Assembly (NCBI GenBank): GCA_019744775.1
Contig: JAIETZ010000001.1
Span: forward strand, 186,001-250,000
Length of the DNA: 64,000 nt
DNA from: Candidatus Obscuribacterales bacterium
GTDB taxonomy: Bacteria > Cyanobacteriota > Vampirovibrionia > Obscuribacterales > Obscuribacteraceae
Reading direction: 5' to 3'
In this document: positions 18,569 through 27,131 of the stretch, in pieces
Layout: each line of letters begins with the position of its first letter
Numbering within the stretch: position 1 is the first letter of the stretch
Notes under the pieces: generated by a model
What the model saw: the letters and a program-made list of their open reading frames with translations, nothing else
The model's database searches: none
Told to the model about the DNA's origin: nothing
Made by a program: the position numbers and the translations under genes

Positions 18569-20171
18569 AGGCTACCTGGCGAGCACGTGATTTAAATTGA
18601 TGATGCTCAAGATACTCTTCATAGGTGCCTGGGAAATCCACAATTCCTTTATCAGTAAAGGAAAGTACTCGTGTAGCCACGTCAGAAATCAAGTCTCTGT
18701 CATGGGATACAAGAAGCACCGTCCCAGGATAATTTGACAGCCCTTCTGCTAAAGCTGAAACAGCTTCCAAGTCAAGGTGATTTGTCGGTTCATCGAATAC
18801 CAAAATTGGATTTTTCACCATCATCATTTTGGCCATGAGCAAACGTGCAGCTTCACCACCGGATAGTGCCTCAGTCCTTTTCAATGACTCGTCACCGGAA
18901 AATAACATGCGCCCTAAAAGCCCACGCACAAATTGAATGTCGCCTTTTTCAGAAAACTGCATGAGCCAATCAAGAGCAGTCATTCCACCTTGAATGTCAT
19001 CATGATAATCCTGCGGGTAATAACTCCAGGAGGCATTATCTCCCCACTTCATGGTGCCGGCATCTGCTTTGATTTCACCAAGCAAAAGACGCAGAAGAGT
19101 TGTTTTGCCCACACCGTTTGAACCGATGATGGCAATCCTGTCACCGCGCTTAATATCCAAGTTGAAATTCTTCAAAATAACTTTGTCATCGAAAGACTTG
19201 TTCATGCCGCGCACTTGGAGTACTTCACGTCCCATAGGCTTTTCTTGTTCAAAGCGAATAAACGGTCTTTGGATATTAGATCTTTTAAGTTCTTGAGGAG
19301 CCAGACGAGCAATTTCTTTCTTACGGGACTGCACTTGGCTTGATCTTTGACCGGCGGCAAAACGAGCGACGAACTCTTGCAATTGCGCTACCTTCTTTGC
19401 CTTGTCGCGATTTTCTTGCTCAATCGTTTCGCGCGCCTGTATTTTCTGAGTGACCATGTCGTCATAGTTACCCGGATAGATAATGATGGTGTCATAGTCA
19501 ATGTCGGCAATATGTGTGCAAACTGCATTGAGGAAATGTCTATCGTGAGAAATAACTATGAGCACACCTTCGTAATCGTGAAGGAATTCTTCCAACCAGT
19601 GAATTGAATCGAGATCCAAGTGGTTTGTCGGTTCATCCAACAATAACGCCTGCGGTCCGGCAAAAAGAGCTTGAGCCAGAAGAACGCGGAATTTGAAATC
19701 TGTTGCCAGCGTGCTCATCAGATTTTCGTGCTTCTCGTCTTCAATGCCTATACCGCGCAGAATTTCTGCAGCTTCAAATTCAGCCGTGTAACCATTTTCA
19801 TCGGCGATGACTTGTTCCAGTTGAACTAGTCTATCTATCTGCTCAGGCGTGTGCTCAGACAATTCACAAAGAGCATCGCGCTCCTTGAACGCCTTCCAGA
19901 GAACATCATTACCCATAACAACAGTGTCGATGATGCGCTCATTGTCGTAGGCAAACTGGTCTTGTTTAAGAACCCCTACGCGGCGCGGACGATTGATCAC
20001 ACCGGAGTTGGTCGGTTCATATTCGCCAGAGAGAATTTTCATGAAAGTCGACTTGCCGGAACCATTGGGTCCGGTTAAGCCATAGCGATTGCCCGGGCTG
20101 AACTTGGCAGAAACATTGTCGAACAATGTTCGAGCGCCATAGCTTTTGGAGACTTCAGTTACAACAATCAC
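18558..20171 (-). CDS. ABC-F family ATPase (YbiT-like), translation-associated
   Basis: The protein has 537 residues, the usual ABC-F length. The frame is open further upstream to 20315, but AGAGGA 6 bases before the GTG at 20171 and the family N-terminus (IVVTEVSKSYGARTLF) fix the start there. There are two ATPase cassettes, Walker A GPNGSGKST and GSNGVGKTT and Walker B LLLDEPTNHLDLD and LVFDEPTNHLDLE. The second cassette has the signature LSGGEAARL; the first is degenerate (LSTLATD). A charged linker joins them, and there is no membrane domain. ABC-F proteins act on the ribosome in translation rescue or antibiotic protection. Confidence 0.92.
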   Translation of the reverse strand: MIVVTEVSKSYGARTLFDNVSAKFSPGNRYGLTGPNGSGKSTFMKILSGEYEPTNSGVINRPRRVGVLKQDQFAYDNERIIDTVVMGNDVLWKAFKERDALCELSEHTPEQIDRLVQLEQVIADENGYTAEFEAAEILRGIGIEDEKHENLMSTLATDFKFRVLLAQALFAGPQALLLDEPTNHLDLDSIHWLEEFLHDYEGVLIVISHDRHFLNAVCTHIADIDYDTIIIYPGNYDDMVTQKIQARETIEQENRDKAKKVAQLQEFVARFAAGQRSSQVQSRKKEIARLAPQELKRSNIQRPFIRFEQEKPMGREVLQVRGMNKSFDDKVILKNFNLDIKRGDRIAIIGSNGVGKTTLLRLLLGEIKADAGTMKWGDNASWSYYPQDYHDDIQGGMTALDWLMQFSEKGDIQFVRGLLGRMLFSGDESLKRTEALSGGEAARLLMAKMMMVKNPILVFDEPTNHLDLEAVSALAEGLSNYPGTVLLVSHDRDLISDVATRVLSFTDKGIVDFPGTYEEYLEHHQFKSRARQVASKK

Positions 20172-20355
20172 GATGAATCCTCTAAAACACTGCTGGACCG
20201 GCATTTCCCGTCTAGCGATACTAAAAGTGGATATTATACTTGTTTCCAAGCACCCGCCCAAATTTTCCACATTTAATTTTTCGAATTGCCGGAAGAAACT
20301 ATCCGACAAGGGCACGCCCTTGTCATGCTAAGATCGCCACTTTCGTGGGGAACCT

Positions 20356-21585
20356 ATGCGTCTGAAAGTTCTATCACTTGCGTTTTGCTTTGCGCTTTCC
20401 TTTCCAAGCGCAATGGCTCAGGGCCAGTCACAATTGAGTCCTCAGACTTTGGAATTATTCAACGAAATTGAACATCAGTATTTTGGACGTAATTACACAA
20501 CCGAGTCTTACGATGCCCGCGCCCAGCGCATTGAAAAAATCATGTTCGGCGACGTGCAGGCTGGCGACCCCAATCAAAGAGTAGCCAACATCGTCAGCTT
20601 TGTTTTGCAGGCAAACACAGATACACCTGACTCACCAAGTGATGCAGTTGTAGATACAGGTGATGAGTATCCGCATATCACAAAATTAGAAAGTCTCATT
20701 CTTGGTCAGACACATCCGACAGGCGATATAAAAGAAAGACTGGCAAGGCTAGAGACAAAAGCTTTTGGCAAGTCTTCTACCAATGTTGACTTAAGCGCCC
20801 GCACCGATGCACTTGATCTATATGTACAGAAGACATTGCATCAAAACCCTTTCAAACTAAATGCTTCAGCAGACGCGGACAATTCACAGTCGACTACTCA
20901 ACAAACAAGTTCTGCTGCAGACGATGATCAACCAGACTATCCACATATAGATACCCTGGAAAAACAAATCTTGGGCGCTACCTATATAGGGCAACCACTT
21001 GTCGATCGTTTAAGCCGCATGGAAGTTAAAGCGTACGGGAAAGCATCACCCAACCCTGATCTTAGTCAACGAACAGATGACCTTGATACCTATGTTGAAA
21101 ATGTCTTGCATATAAAATCGTTCGAACAGACACAAGAAAGACCTGATGACAGCCGAACAACCTATCAGCAATCGCAACCGAACTCCCAAAGGAAAAAACA
21201 GATTGCCGCTTTTGTCGCCAACTCTCTTTTAGGAATGGCCGGGTTGGGTTTTCTCGGTGTAATGCCACCAGGCATGTCCCCTATCAGCAGGCGTGATGAT
21301 GAAAGTGTTAGTCAGGGATCATCAGCTCCTCAAGAAGATCCTCTTATCACCCAGCCAAACGTGCCGCCCTCCAATACAAGGATGATTACCAAAGTTGGTT
21401 GGTGCGAAATGCATACTTACGGACATACATCACAAAATCTGCATCTGATTGATAGATTGACTCAGCTGAATCAAACATTGAATTACGCGCCTGGACAAAC
21501 CGGCATGGACTTAATGGATGATATGGATGCGCTTATCAAGAAAGTTTGTCAGCGCCAGGCGTCAGCACCCAACGTAACTCAATAA
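20356..21585 (+). CDS. Exported protein with repeated LE..FG motif
   Basis: The protein has 409 residues with a signal peptide ending near AMA-QG. GGGG lies 5 bases before the ATG. It holds at least three copies of a helical unit of about 60 residues that follows YPHI and reads roughly LExxILGxT...RLxRxExKAxGK...DLSxRTDxLDxYV. A degenerate copy lies at the N-terminus (IEHQYFG...RIEKIMFG) and a possible fourth near the end. Spacers are Asp/Ser/Gln-rich. One hydrophobic segment near residue 295 (FVANSLLGMAGLGFLGVMPPG) may insert in a membrane. I recognise no named family. Confidence 0.7.
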   Translation: MRLKVLSLAFCFALSFPSAMAQGQSQLSPQTLELFNEIEHQYFGRNYTTESYDARAQRIEKIMFGDVQAGDPNQRVANIVSFVLQANTDTPDSPSDAVVDTGDEYPHITKLESLILGQTHPTGDIKERLARLETKAFGKSSTNVDLSARTDALDLYVQKTLHQNPFKLNASADADNSQSTTQQTSSAADDDQPDYPHIDTLEKQILGATYIGQPLVDRLSRMEVKAYGKASPNPDLSQRTDDLDTYVENVLHIKSFEQTQERPDDSRTTYQQSQPNSQRKKQIAAFVANSLLGMAGLGFLGVMPPGMSPISRRDDESVSQGSSAPQEDPLITQPNVPPSNTRMITKVGWCEMHTYGHTSQNLHLIDRLTQLNQTLNYAPGQTGMDLMDDMDALIKKVCQRQASAPNVTQ

Positions 21586-21607
21586 TTCGTTTGGTAATTC
21601 GTTTGGT
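21584..21607. repeat. Tandem 12-bp repeat after a stop codon
   Basis: AATTCGTTTGGT occurs twice head to tail, overlapping the stop codon of the LE..FG repeat protein. It is probably a replication-slippage product. Confidence 0.8.
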
Positions 21608-21703
21608 AATTTCTTCGCTGGAAAATTGACGCAATTTACATTTATTAGACACATTTAGTGTAGAATTTGAAAGTTCTTTAACCCAATAGGACTTTTGGAT
21701 AGC

Positions 21704-22561
21704 ATGTACATATACCGTCAGCGTCATAGTGTTGCCACCACACTTCTAGCCTTAGCAATTTCGATGTCAGGTTGCAGTTTGATGCCCAACTTTGACAATT
21801 CAATGAAAGATGGAAGAAACGCTCTTTCAGAAGGGCAACTCAATCGCGCTGAGCAGCACTTTCAACAGGCAATTGCCGAAGCGGAAAAATCCGGCAAACA
21901 CACTCACCAGGTTGCCGTTGGCAAAGTAGGTCTTGCCGACACATATGTAGAACAAGAAATTTATGACGATGCTGAAACCTTGTACGAAGATGCTTTGGAA
22001 ATTGAGGGCACCGATAACAATGAAACAACAGTAAAAATCTATCATGGGTTAGGAAAGCTCAACTGCAAGCGCCAAACTTTTGCGCTTTCGGAAAAATATT
22101 TGCAAAAGGCGCTGAAGATGCAGCTTGAACTTGACTCGCCCGACGAGATCGAAACAGCAAATATATATACCGACCTAGCTGATCTCAATTTGCTAAAGGG
22201 CAAGCCAACTATAGCCAAAGAAAATTTTGAAAAGTCCTTGGAAATTCTTGAAGGACTTGAGAAAAAACAGTACAAATTGCAGGAAAAGGTAACAGCAGCA
22301 TTGGCAAATATTGCCGCTGACGATCAGGATATGGATGCGGCCCAAGATTACAAAAAGCGTCTAACAGATTTGCAATTGGACCATGCAAAAAATGTCATGT
22401 CAGTCTTGCCTTGGGTCACCAATAAACAGGCACAACCGGCTGATACCAACAACTCAAACGTCGCAAATGAATCGCCAAGCACGGATACCAATACTGATTC
22501 AGTTAAGGATTCGGACAGCTCAGACAAGCAAAATGAGCCTGCCAATAAAAGCGAAGATTAG
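21704..22561 (+). CDS. TPR lipoprotein
   Basis: The protein has 285 residues from the ATG at 21704 (an in-frame TTG lies 9 bases upstream; the SD is weak for both). A lipobox, AISMSGC, puts the lipid-modified Cys near residue 24. Four or so TPR units follow (AEQHFQQAIAEAEK; AETLYEDALEIEG; SEKYLQKALKMQ; AKENFEKSLEILE). The tail is Asn/Ser/Asp-rich and disordered. It is probably a membrane-anchored scaffold in the envelope. A strong terminator lies downstream. Confidence 0.82.
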   Translation: MYIYRQRHSVATTLLALAISMSGCSLMPNFDNSMKDGRNALSEGQLNRAEQHFQQAIAEAEKSGKHTHQVAVGKVGLADTYVEQEIYDDAETLYEDALEIEGTDNNETTVKIYHGLGKLNCKRQTFALSEKYLQKALKMQLELDSPDEIETANIYTDLADLNLLKGKPTIAKENFEKSLEILEGLEKKQYKLQEKVTAALANIAADDQDMDAAQDYKKRLTDLQLDHAKNVMSVLPWVTNKQAQPADTNNSNVANESPSTDTNTDSVKDSDSSDKQNEPANKSED

Positions 22562-22641
22562 TAATTTGTTCTACAATGCAATTAGAAACCCTAGGCAATA
22601 TGCCAATGGGCTGCAGGCAACAGAGCCATGCTCCGAGCCTG

Positions 22642-22667
22642 AAGGACGCCATTTGAATGGCGTCCTT
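22642..22667 (+). terminator. Strong Rho-independent terminator
   Basis: AAGGACGCCA pairs with TGGCGTCCTT around a TTTGAA loop and is followed by ACTTTTGTTCT. It ends the TPR lipoprotein transcript. It also lies just after the sigma-factor remnant on the other strand and may work in both directions. Confidence 0.85.
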
Positions 22668-22676
22668 ACTTTTGTT

Positions 22677-22969
22677 CTAGTTTAGATACGACAGCAAATT
22701 AATTGCCTTTGGATTCTTGCAAATCTTCTTCAAAGCGACAGCTTCTATTTGCCTAACGCGTTCCTTGCTGATGTTCATGAAGGTAGCTACTTCCTGCAAA
22801 GTTGCCGGCTTTCTATCCTTAAGTCCATAACGACGAATTATCACTTCCTTTTCGCGTGGACTTAATGTGGACAAAAGTTTAAGCACCTCATTAGTAACTC
22901 GTAGGAGTCATCTTCAATAACGAAATCATCCTCCTCAAGATAATCTTGCAAGGTGTCAACTTTGATTTG
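22677..22969 (-). pseudogene. Frameshifted, truncated sigma-70 factor remnant
   Basis: The intact part (from a GTG at 22886 to the stop) encodes 69 residues of sigma-70 region 4: LSTLSPREKEVIIRRYGL, then the helix-turn-helix ISKERVRQIE. Directly upstream, in a different frame, 22969-22900 encodes an acidic stretch (DTLQDYLEEDDFVIEDD). This is the kind of sequence that precedes region 4 in RpoD-like factors. The two parts are separated by a frameshift near 22895-22905, and a stop (TGA at 22970-22972) closes the upstream frame. Regions 1-3 are absent. It is most likely a dead group 1/2 sigma factor. Expression as a lone region-4 peptide from the GTG cannot be excluded. Confidence 0.7.
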
Positions 22970-23108
22970 TCATAATTCTTGCCCGTACAAAAGCCACGCC
23001 AAAACAGCGCCACAAGGACGCACGAGGCGACGATTCAGCCGCCAATTTCCATACTAACAAGTTTGTCAAAAGCGCGCTTGGATTCACAGGAACAGCTCAA
23101 TATCCCCT

Positions 23109-23114
23109 TATAAT
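23109..23114 (+). promoter_or_regulatory. TATAAT -10 box next to a start codon (possible leaderless transcript)
   Basis: A perfect TATAAT ends 7 bases before the ATG at 23122, and no SD-like sequence lies between them. The expected transcription start is at or next to the ATG. The -35 match is poor (TTCACA at 23083-23088, 20-base spacing). Confidence 0.4.
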
Positions 23115-23121
23115 ATTGTCG

Positions 23122-23949
23122 ATGAAATTCAATAAGCTTCTACCTGCAGCACTTGTTTGGCTTGTTTTTCTAGCCAATCCGGCTCCGGCAGAAGTCATTT
23201 TGTCCAAGTTTTCCGGTAAGGTCGTCCATGACTTTACCGTCTTAAATGCCGGCTCCTTACTAAGAGTTGAAGTTTTAACCCCTTTAGACACCAGCTCGGC
23301 AAAACTTGGTGACAGATTAGAATGCCGAATTATCGACTATATCTCTGTAATTGGACACCAGGTAGCCTGCCCAAAAGACATTGTCACCGGCAAGATAGTG
23401 AGTATTTATCGTCCGAAAAAAACTATCAAAGCTTATATCCCAGGCAGGACGTTTTTAAATGCCGATGCCAGAGTCGGTCTTAATTTCGACACAATAACAA
23501 CAAAAGAAGGCATTCACACAACAATTTCAGCTAAGCCCGCGCCTAAAAGCAGGGTCACAAAATACTATCCTTCCAAGATTGATATTGTGGTTGATAGAAA
23601 CGGTGAATACGAAACTAAATACGACACAAAAAAACTACTTGCCGTCGATGCTGCAATTACCGCCGCCTCATTTGCCGCCGGCCCTGCTGGGATTCTTGTG
23701 GCGCCGGCACTGAGCGGAGCAGCCGGTGCAGTTTCTTCAACATTTGCCCAGGGACGTCCGTTAGAAAAATCAGAAAAGACAAATAAACCGCGCGACATTG
23801 CCGTCAGTGTCGGCAAAGGTCTGCCGGGCGGCAGCATCGTCTCCGGCGTAACCACACGTGGAGCACATTTATTTTTAGAAAAAGGGGATCAATTGCTTTT
23901 GATTCTCAATCAGGACGCCTATTTCTATAGAGGGGCAAATAACAGGTGA
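23122..23949 (+). CDS. Exported protein of unknown function, tandem paralogue A
   Basis: The protein has 275 residues. The ATG at 23122 is preferred to an in-frame TTG 6 bases earlier because it gives the better signal peptide (KLLPAALVWLVFLANPAPA-EV). The body is beta-rich: LRVEVLTPLDTSSAKLGDRL, then DIVTGKIV and IKAYIPGRTFLNADARVGL. A Gly/Ala hydrophobic segment lies near residues 180-215, followed by GLPGGSIVSGV and the end motif KGDQLLLILNQDAYF. The gene product at 23946-24809 has all these landmarks in the same order. I do not recognise a family. The pair overlaps by 4 bases. Confidence 0.75.
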   Translation: MKFNKLLPAALVWLVFLANPAPAEVILSKFSGKVVHDFTVLNAGSLLRVEVLTPLDTSSAKLGDRLECRIIDYISVIGHQVACPKDIVTGKIVSIYRPKKTIKAYIPGRTFLNADARVGLNFDTITTKEGIHTTISAKPAPKSRVTKYYPSKIDIVVDRNGEYETKYDTKKLLAVDAAITAASFAAGPAGILVAPALSGAAGAVSSTFAQGRPLEKSEKTNKPRDIAVSVGKGLPGGSIVSGVTTRGAHLFLEKGDQLLLILNQDAYFYRGANNR

Positions 23950-24809
23950 AACAGTCAATTCCGTTACTAGCATTATTATCTCTAATTCTACAATTGCCCT
24001 CTTACGGACAATACACGGTAATTGACGCGAACCCCGGCGGTCCGACAGCTGAGACCGTGGCTCCTGTTAAGCCAATACTTTACCCACAACTTACAGGCAG
24101 CGTAGAAACCGATGAAGTAAGTCTTTCTAAAGGCTCACGATTTCGAGTGAGTTTAATGACAGATGTGAGCAGCCAGACAGCGACATTAGGCGACACAGTG
24201 GAAGCAAGCTTAGTTGACGATTTGACGATAAACGGTATTACGGTCGCCAAGAAAGGTGATGTCGTCACAGGACAAGTAACCGATGTCGCCCGAGCAGAGA
24301 GGACAATTAAGTCCTATATCCCGCGTCATCATTTTCTTGATCCCGAAGGTCGCCTGGCAATAACATTTCTCAGCCTGCAAAACAAATCAGGGGCAACTTC
24401 AATATCAGCGACATTAGCCCCACAAACTGAAATTGAATCTGCAGGTTCAACCTTAAGGTTGATAGTAAATAAAGGCGGCGATGCTGAAGTTAAAAGCATT
24501 ACTACAAGATATCTGGTCGCTGACGCCGTGTTAGCAGGCGGTCTCGTGGCAGCCGGTCCAATTGGATTAGCGGTAGCACCTGCAGTTACAGGAATTGCCG
24601 GTGCGATATCTCCGTCGTACGCGCTGGGCCATCAGGTAGAAGCCGGTGAATCACACAGCCGGGTCAAAGATTTTCTCCTGGGCGCCAGCCGCGGTGTGCC
24701 CGGTGGTGTCATTGTCTCCGGAATTGCTACACATGGCGAAGACATCAAATTAACTAAAGGCGATGAGCTTGTTGTCGAACTTAGCCAGGATGCCTTTTTC
24801 AACCGCTAA
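23946..24809 (+). CDS. Exported protein of unknown function, tandem paralogue B
   Basis: The protein has 287 residues. It starts at a GTG that overlaps the stop of paralogue A (GTGA), so translation is coupled. A signal peptide ends near SYG-QY. Shared landmarks with A are FRVSLMTDVSSQTATLGDTV, GDVVTGQV, IKSYIPRHHFLDPEGRLAI, a Gly/Ala hydrophobic stretch, GVPGGVIVSGI and KGDELVVELSQDAFF. The sequences have diverged well beyond recent duplication, so both copies have probably been kept for separate or joint roles, for example as a hetero-oligomer (inference). Confidence 0.75.
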   Translation: MKQSIPLLALLSLILQLPSYGQYTVIDANPGGPTAETVAPVKPILYPQLTGSVETDEVSLSKGSRFRVSLMTDVSSQTATLGDTVEASLVDDLTINGITVAKKGDVVTGQVTDVARAERTIKSYIPRHHFLDPEGRLAITFLSLQNKSGATSISATLAPQTEIESAGSTLRLIVNKGGDAEVKSITTRYLVADAVLAGGLVAAGPIGLAVAPAVTGIAGAISPSYALGHQVEAGESHSRVKDFLLGASRGVPGGVIVSGIATHGEDIKLTKGDELVVELSQDAFFNR

Positions 24810-24962
24810 TTGAGCCAAGCTTGCCGCGACAAAATTAGCATCGATTAACCGCAACCTCCATATTTTCTCCACAATCTCCATCGTTACTCCACTTGGGCTA
24901 CCTAGGATGGTTGATGAAAGTCACGAGTCCATGAGGGTGGACATTTGTGAGGTCATGATGCA

Positions 24963-26444
24963 ATGGTATCAACTCGGCTGGGGAAAATTTTGTTGGTCTG
25001 CAACGCCTACTTGCTTATGCACTGCCCCCAAGCAAGCGCAGACACTACAAACGGGTGTTCCCGCTCGTATGCACCTTCCGACGCTACGATCACCCGCAAA
25101 ACAACCATAGAGCCAACCCGTGTTCTAGGGCGAATCCCACGTCTATCGTTGGTACCCATTGCGCATGTCCGCGGCGAACTATTTCTCAAAGATGAGATTT
25201 TATTCGGCCAGCCAACAATGTCCTTGCTGAAAAGCGAGGGCATTGTCGCCGAAAAAGGCAGACATGAAAGTCATTTGGTTTTAGGCTCAGGCAGTCTCTT
25301 ACTGGCGCCAAAAAACACCATTGATATTTCCGTACCCAATGCAGAAATAAACGTGGCGGCAGGCGCCATAGTTTATATACGCACTAAAGGTACTACCACC
25401 GCGATTCTCAATCTACACGACGACAGAGTAAATGCAGTGAATGTACTTTCAGCCCATACTCGCTATTACCTTCCACCCGGGCGCGTTATGCTCGTCACAG
25501 AAGATCGTTATACGGATTTCGATAATGCAAATCCATGTCCTGGTCTCTGGTATAAAACTGTCTACACGCATGAAAGCACAGAAGGCATAACAAGGCTTGT
25601 ATCACAATTTTCACCACTATCAGCAGCCTGGATATTGCCGTCTGTCAGACATTTGATATTAAACAGGAGCAGTCACGGCAATAAGATAATGAAAACTTGC
25701 GCAGCGGTAACTGTAATGTCGCGCGATCACAAACAATTTAGATACAAGCTTGATGATCATGAGCGCAGTCCTGTTCTTTTAGTTTCGGGCAAATTGCAAT
25801 CACAAAATGATGAAGAGACTAATACTTTGGAAACCTGGAAAACCAATGTACAGGGTAATTCACGCGGTGACGAATTGATCTCATTGCTTGATGCAACTAA
25901 TGAAAAGCTATCACAAGACGCCAACGATGCCGACTCACTATATTTAAGAGGCTATTTATACGGTGTTGTCGGCTGCACAACCTGGGCTATCCAAGATTTG
26001 ACAAAAGCAATTGAGAAAAACGAAGACTTTGCCGACGCTTACAAAGAACGCGGCATTTGCTATATGGACAACAAGAATTTCGATGAAGCATTGAAAGACT
26101 TAAACCATGCACTCGAGCTGGATCCAACATCAGGAGATGCTTTGCTTGCCAGAGGACGCCTTTATATGCTCACCTCGCAACCAGACGCAGCGTTGACCGA
26201 TTTAACCAGGTGTACGGAAGAGTCAGTTAAATTCACACCGGCGCTGCCAGGAGAAATGCCGGGGAATTTTTACAATGCTCCAGAATACTATTTGAGCAAT
26301 TGCTATAAAGCTTTAGGTAACGAAGACAAAGCCAAAGAGCATTTGGAAAAAGCTCAGGTAAGCGACGTTCAAGCATCTGTTCCTGACACTGACTACTTGC
26401 ACCGTTTTGCCGACAAGCCCGCTGAAACACAACCCAGTCAATAG
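24963..26444 (+). CDS. Exported FecR-like / TPR protein
   Basis: The protein has 493 residues with a signal peptide ending near ASA-DT. GAGG lies 10 bases before the ATG; other ATGs lie close by. Residues about 108-255 form a FecR-like beta module (SLLLAPKNTIDISV; AILNLHDD; PPGRVMLVTED; EGITRLVSQFSPLSA). This module is also found at the C-terminus of the giant protein at 43701-52673. Residues about 300-470 are TPR units (AIQDLTKAIEK; ALKDLNHALELDPTSGDALLARGRLY). FecR-type domains act in periplasmic signalling or surface assembly; TPRs bind partners. The stop abuts the response-regulator stop on the other strand. Confidence 0.8.
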   Translation: MVSTRLGKILLVCNAYLLMHCPQASADTTNGCSRSYAPSDATITRKTTIEPTRVLGRIPRLSLVPIAHVRGELFLKDEILFGQPTMSLLKSEGIVAEKGRHESHLVLGSGSLLLAPKNTIDISVPNAEINVAAGAIVYIRTKGTTTAILNLHDDRVNAVNVLSAHTRYYLPPGRVMLVTEDRYTDFDNANPCPGLWYKTVYTHESTEGITRLVSQFSPLSAAWILPSVRHLILNRSSHGNKIMKTCAAVTVMSRDHKQFRYKLDDHERSPVLLVSGKLQSQNDEETNTLETWKTNVQGNSRGDELISLLDATNEKLSQDANDADSLYLRGYLYGVVGCTTWAIQDLTKAIEKNEDFADAYKERGICYMDNKNFDEALKDLNHALELDPTSGDALLARGRLYMLTSQPDAALTDLTRCTEESVKFTPALPGEMPGNFYNAPEYYLSNCYKALGNEDKAKEHLEKAQVSDVQASVPDTDYLHRFADKPAETQPSQ

Positions 26445-27131
26445 TTATAGCTCGTAGCGATAGCCCACTCCATACACTGCATGGATAAGTTCTTGTCCGG
26501 GCAAGACTTTAGCGATTTTCTTGCGCAAGTTTTTGATATGACTGTCAATAACTCGATCGTAGACATACTGCTCTTGCTGGTAACAAAGCTCCAACAGCTG
26601 CGAACGAGAATACACTCTTCCCGGACGGCTTATAAGAAGTTTCAGCAAGCGAAATTCAGTACCAGTTAAATCAAGCGGAACGCCATTGACGGAAATTCGT
26701 GATTTTTCATCATCGACATAAAACAGCTTGCCTGTTGTTTCCTTGGCTTGCTGGTTAGACCGGCGCATAACAGTTTTCACACGCGCCACGACTTCTCGTG
26801 GGCTAAATGGCTTGCAAATGTAATCATCGGCTCCTAAGCCCAATCCTAAGAGCCTATCGAGTTCATCTACGCGTGCACTGATAACAATTATCGGCACTTC
26901 TGAAAACTTGCGAATCTCACGACAAATTTCCAGCCCATCGACACCAGGCAACATGAGATCAAGCAAAATTAGATCCGGCGTCTCTTTTTTCACATCAGCC
27001 ACGACACCAGTGCCCTTATCAATGTGCACAGGTTCATAGCCGTCTTGGCGCAGATAATCCATGAGGATTTCGGCAATCCTGTGCTCGTCTTCAACAACCA
27101 ATACTTTTGGCTTATCCGGCATCTTTGTCAT
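26445..27131 (-). CDS. OmpR/PhoB-family response regulator
   Basis: The protein has 228 residues. The receiver domain has the acidic pocket (VVEDE), the phospho-acceptor Asp in LILLDLMLPG, the switch VISAR and the conserved Lys in ICKPF. The C-terminal winged helix has LTGTEFRLLKLL and ends with VYGVGYRYEL. The frame overlaps the histidine kinase gene by 20 bases; an ATG three codons later (27122) is an alternative start. It is the last gene of the operon that starts at 33607 and probably controls that operon or cell-envelope genes. Confidence 0.92.
   Translation of the reverse strand: MTKMPDKPKVLVVEDEHRIAEILMDYLRQDGYEPVHIDKGTGVVADVKKETPDLILLDLMLPGVDGLEICREIRKFSEVPIIVISARVDELDRLLGLGLGADDYICKPFSPREVVARVKTVMRRSNQQAKETTGKLFYVDDEKSRISVNGVPLDLTGTEFRLLKLLISRPGRVYSRSQLLELCYQQEQYVYDRVIDSHIKNLRKKIAKVLPGQELIHAVYGVGYRYEL

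Noticed and set aside
20172-20315. N-terminal extension of the ABC-F protein
   Set aside because: An SD fits the GTG at 20171, and homologues start at that residue. The extension would also be unlike the family.
24907-25110. Short plus-strand frame before the FecR-like/TPR gene
   Set aside because: It overlaps the signal-peptide coding part of a well supported gene in another frame and has no domain features.
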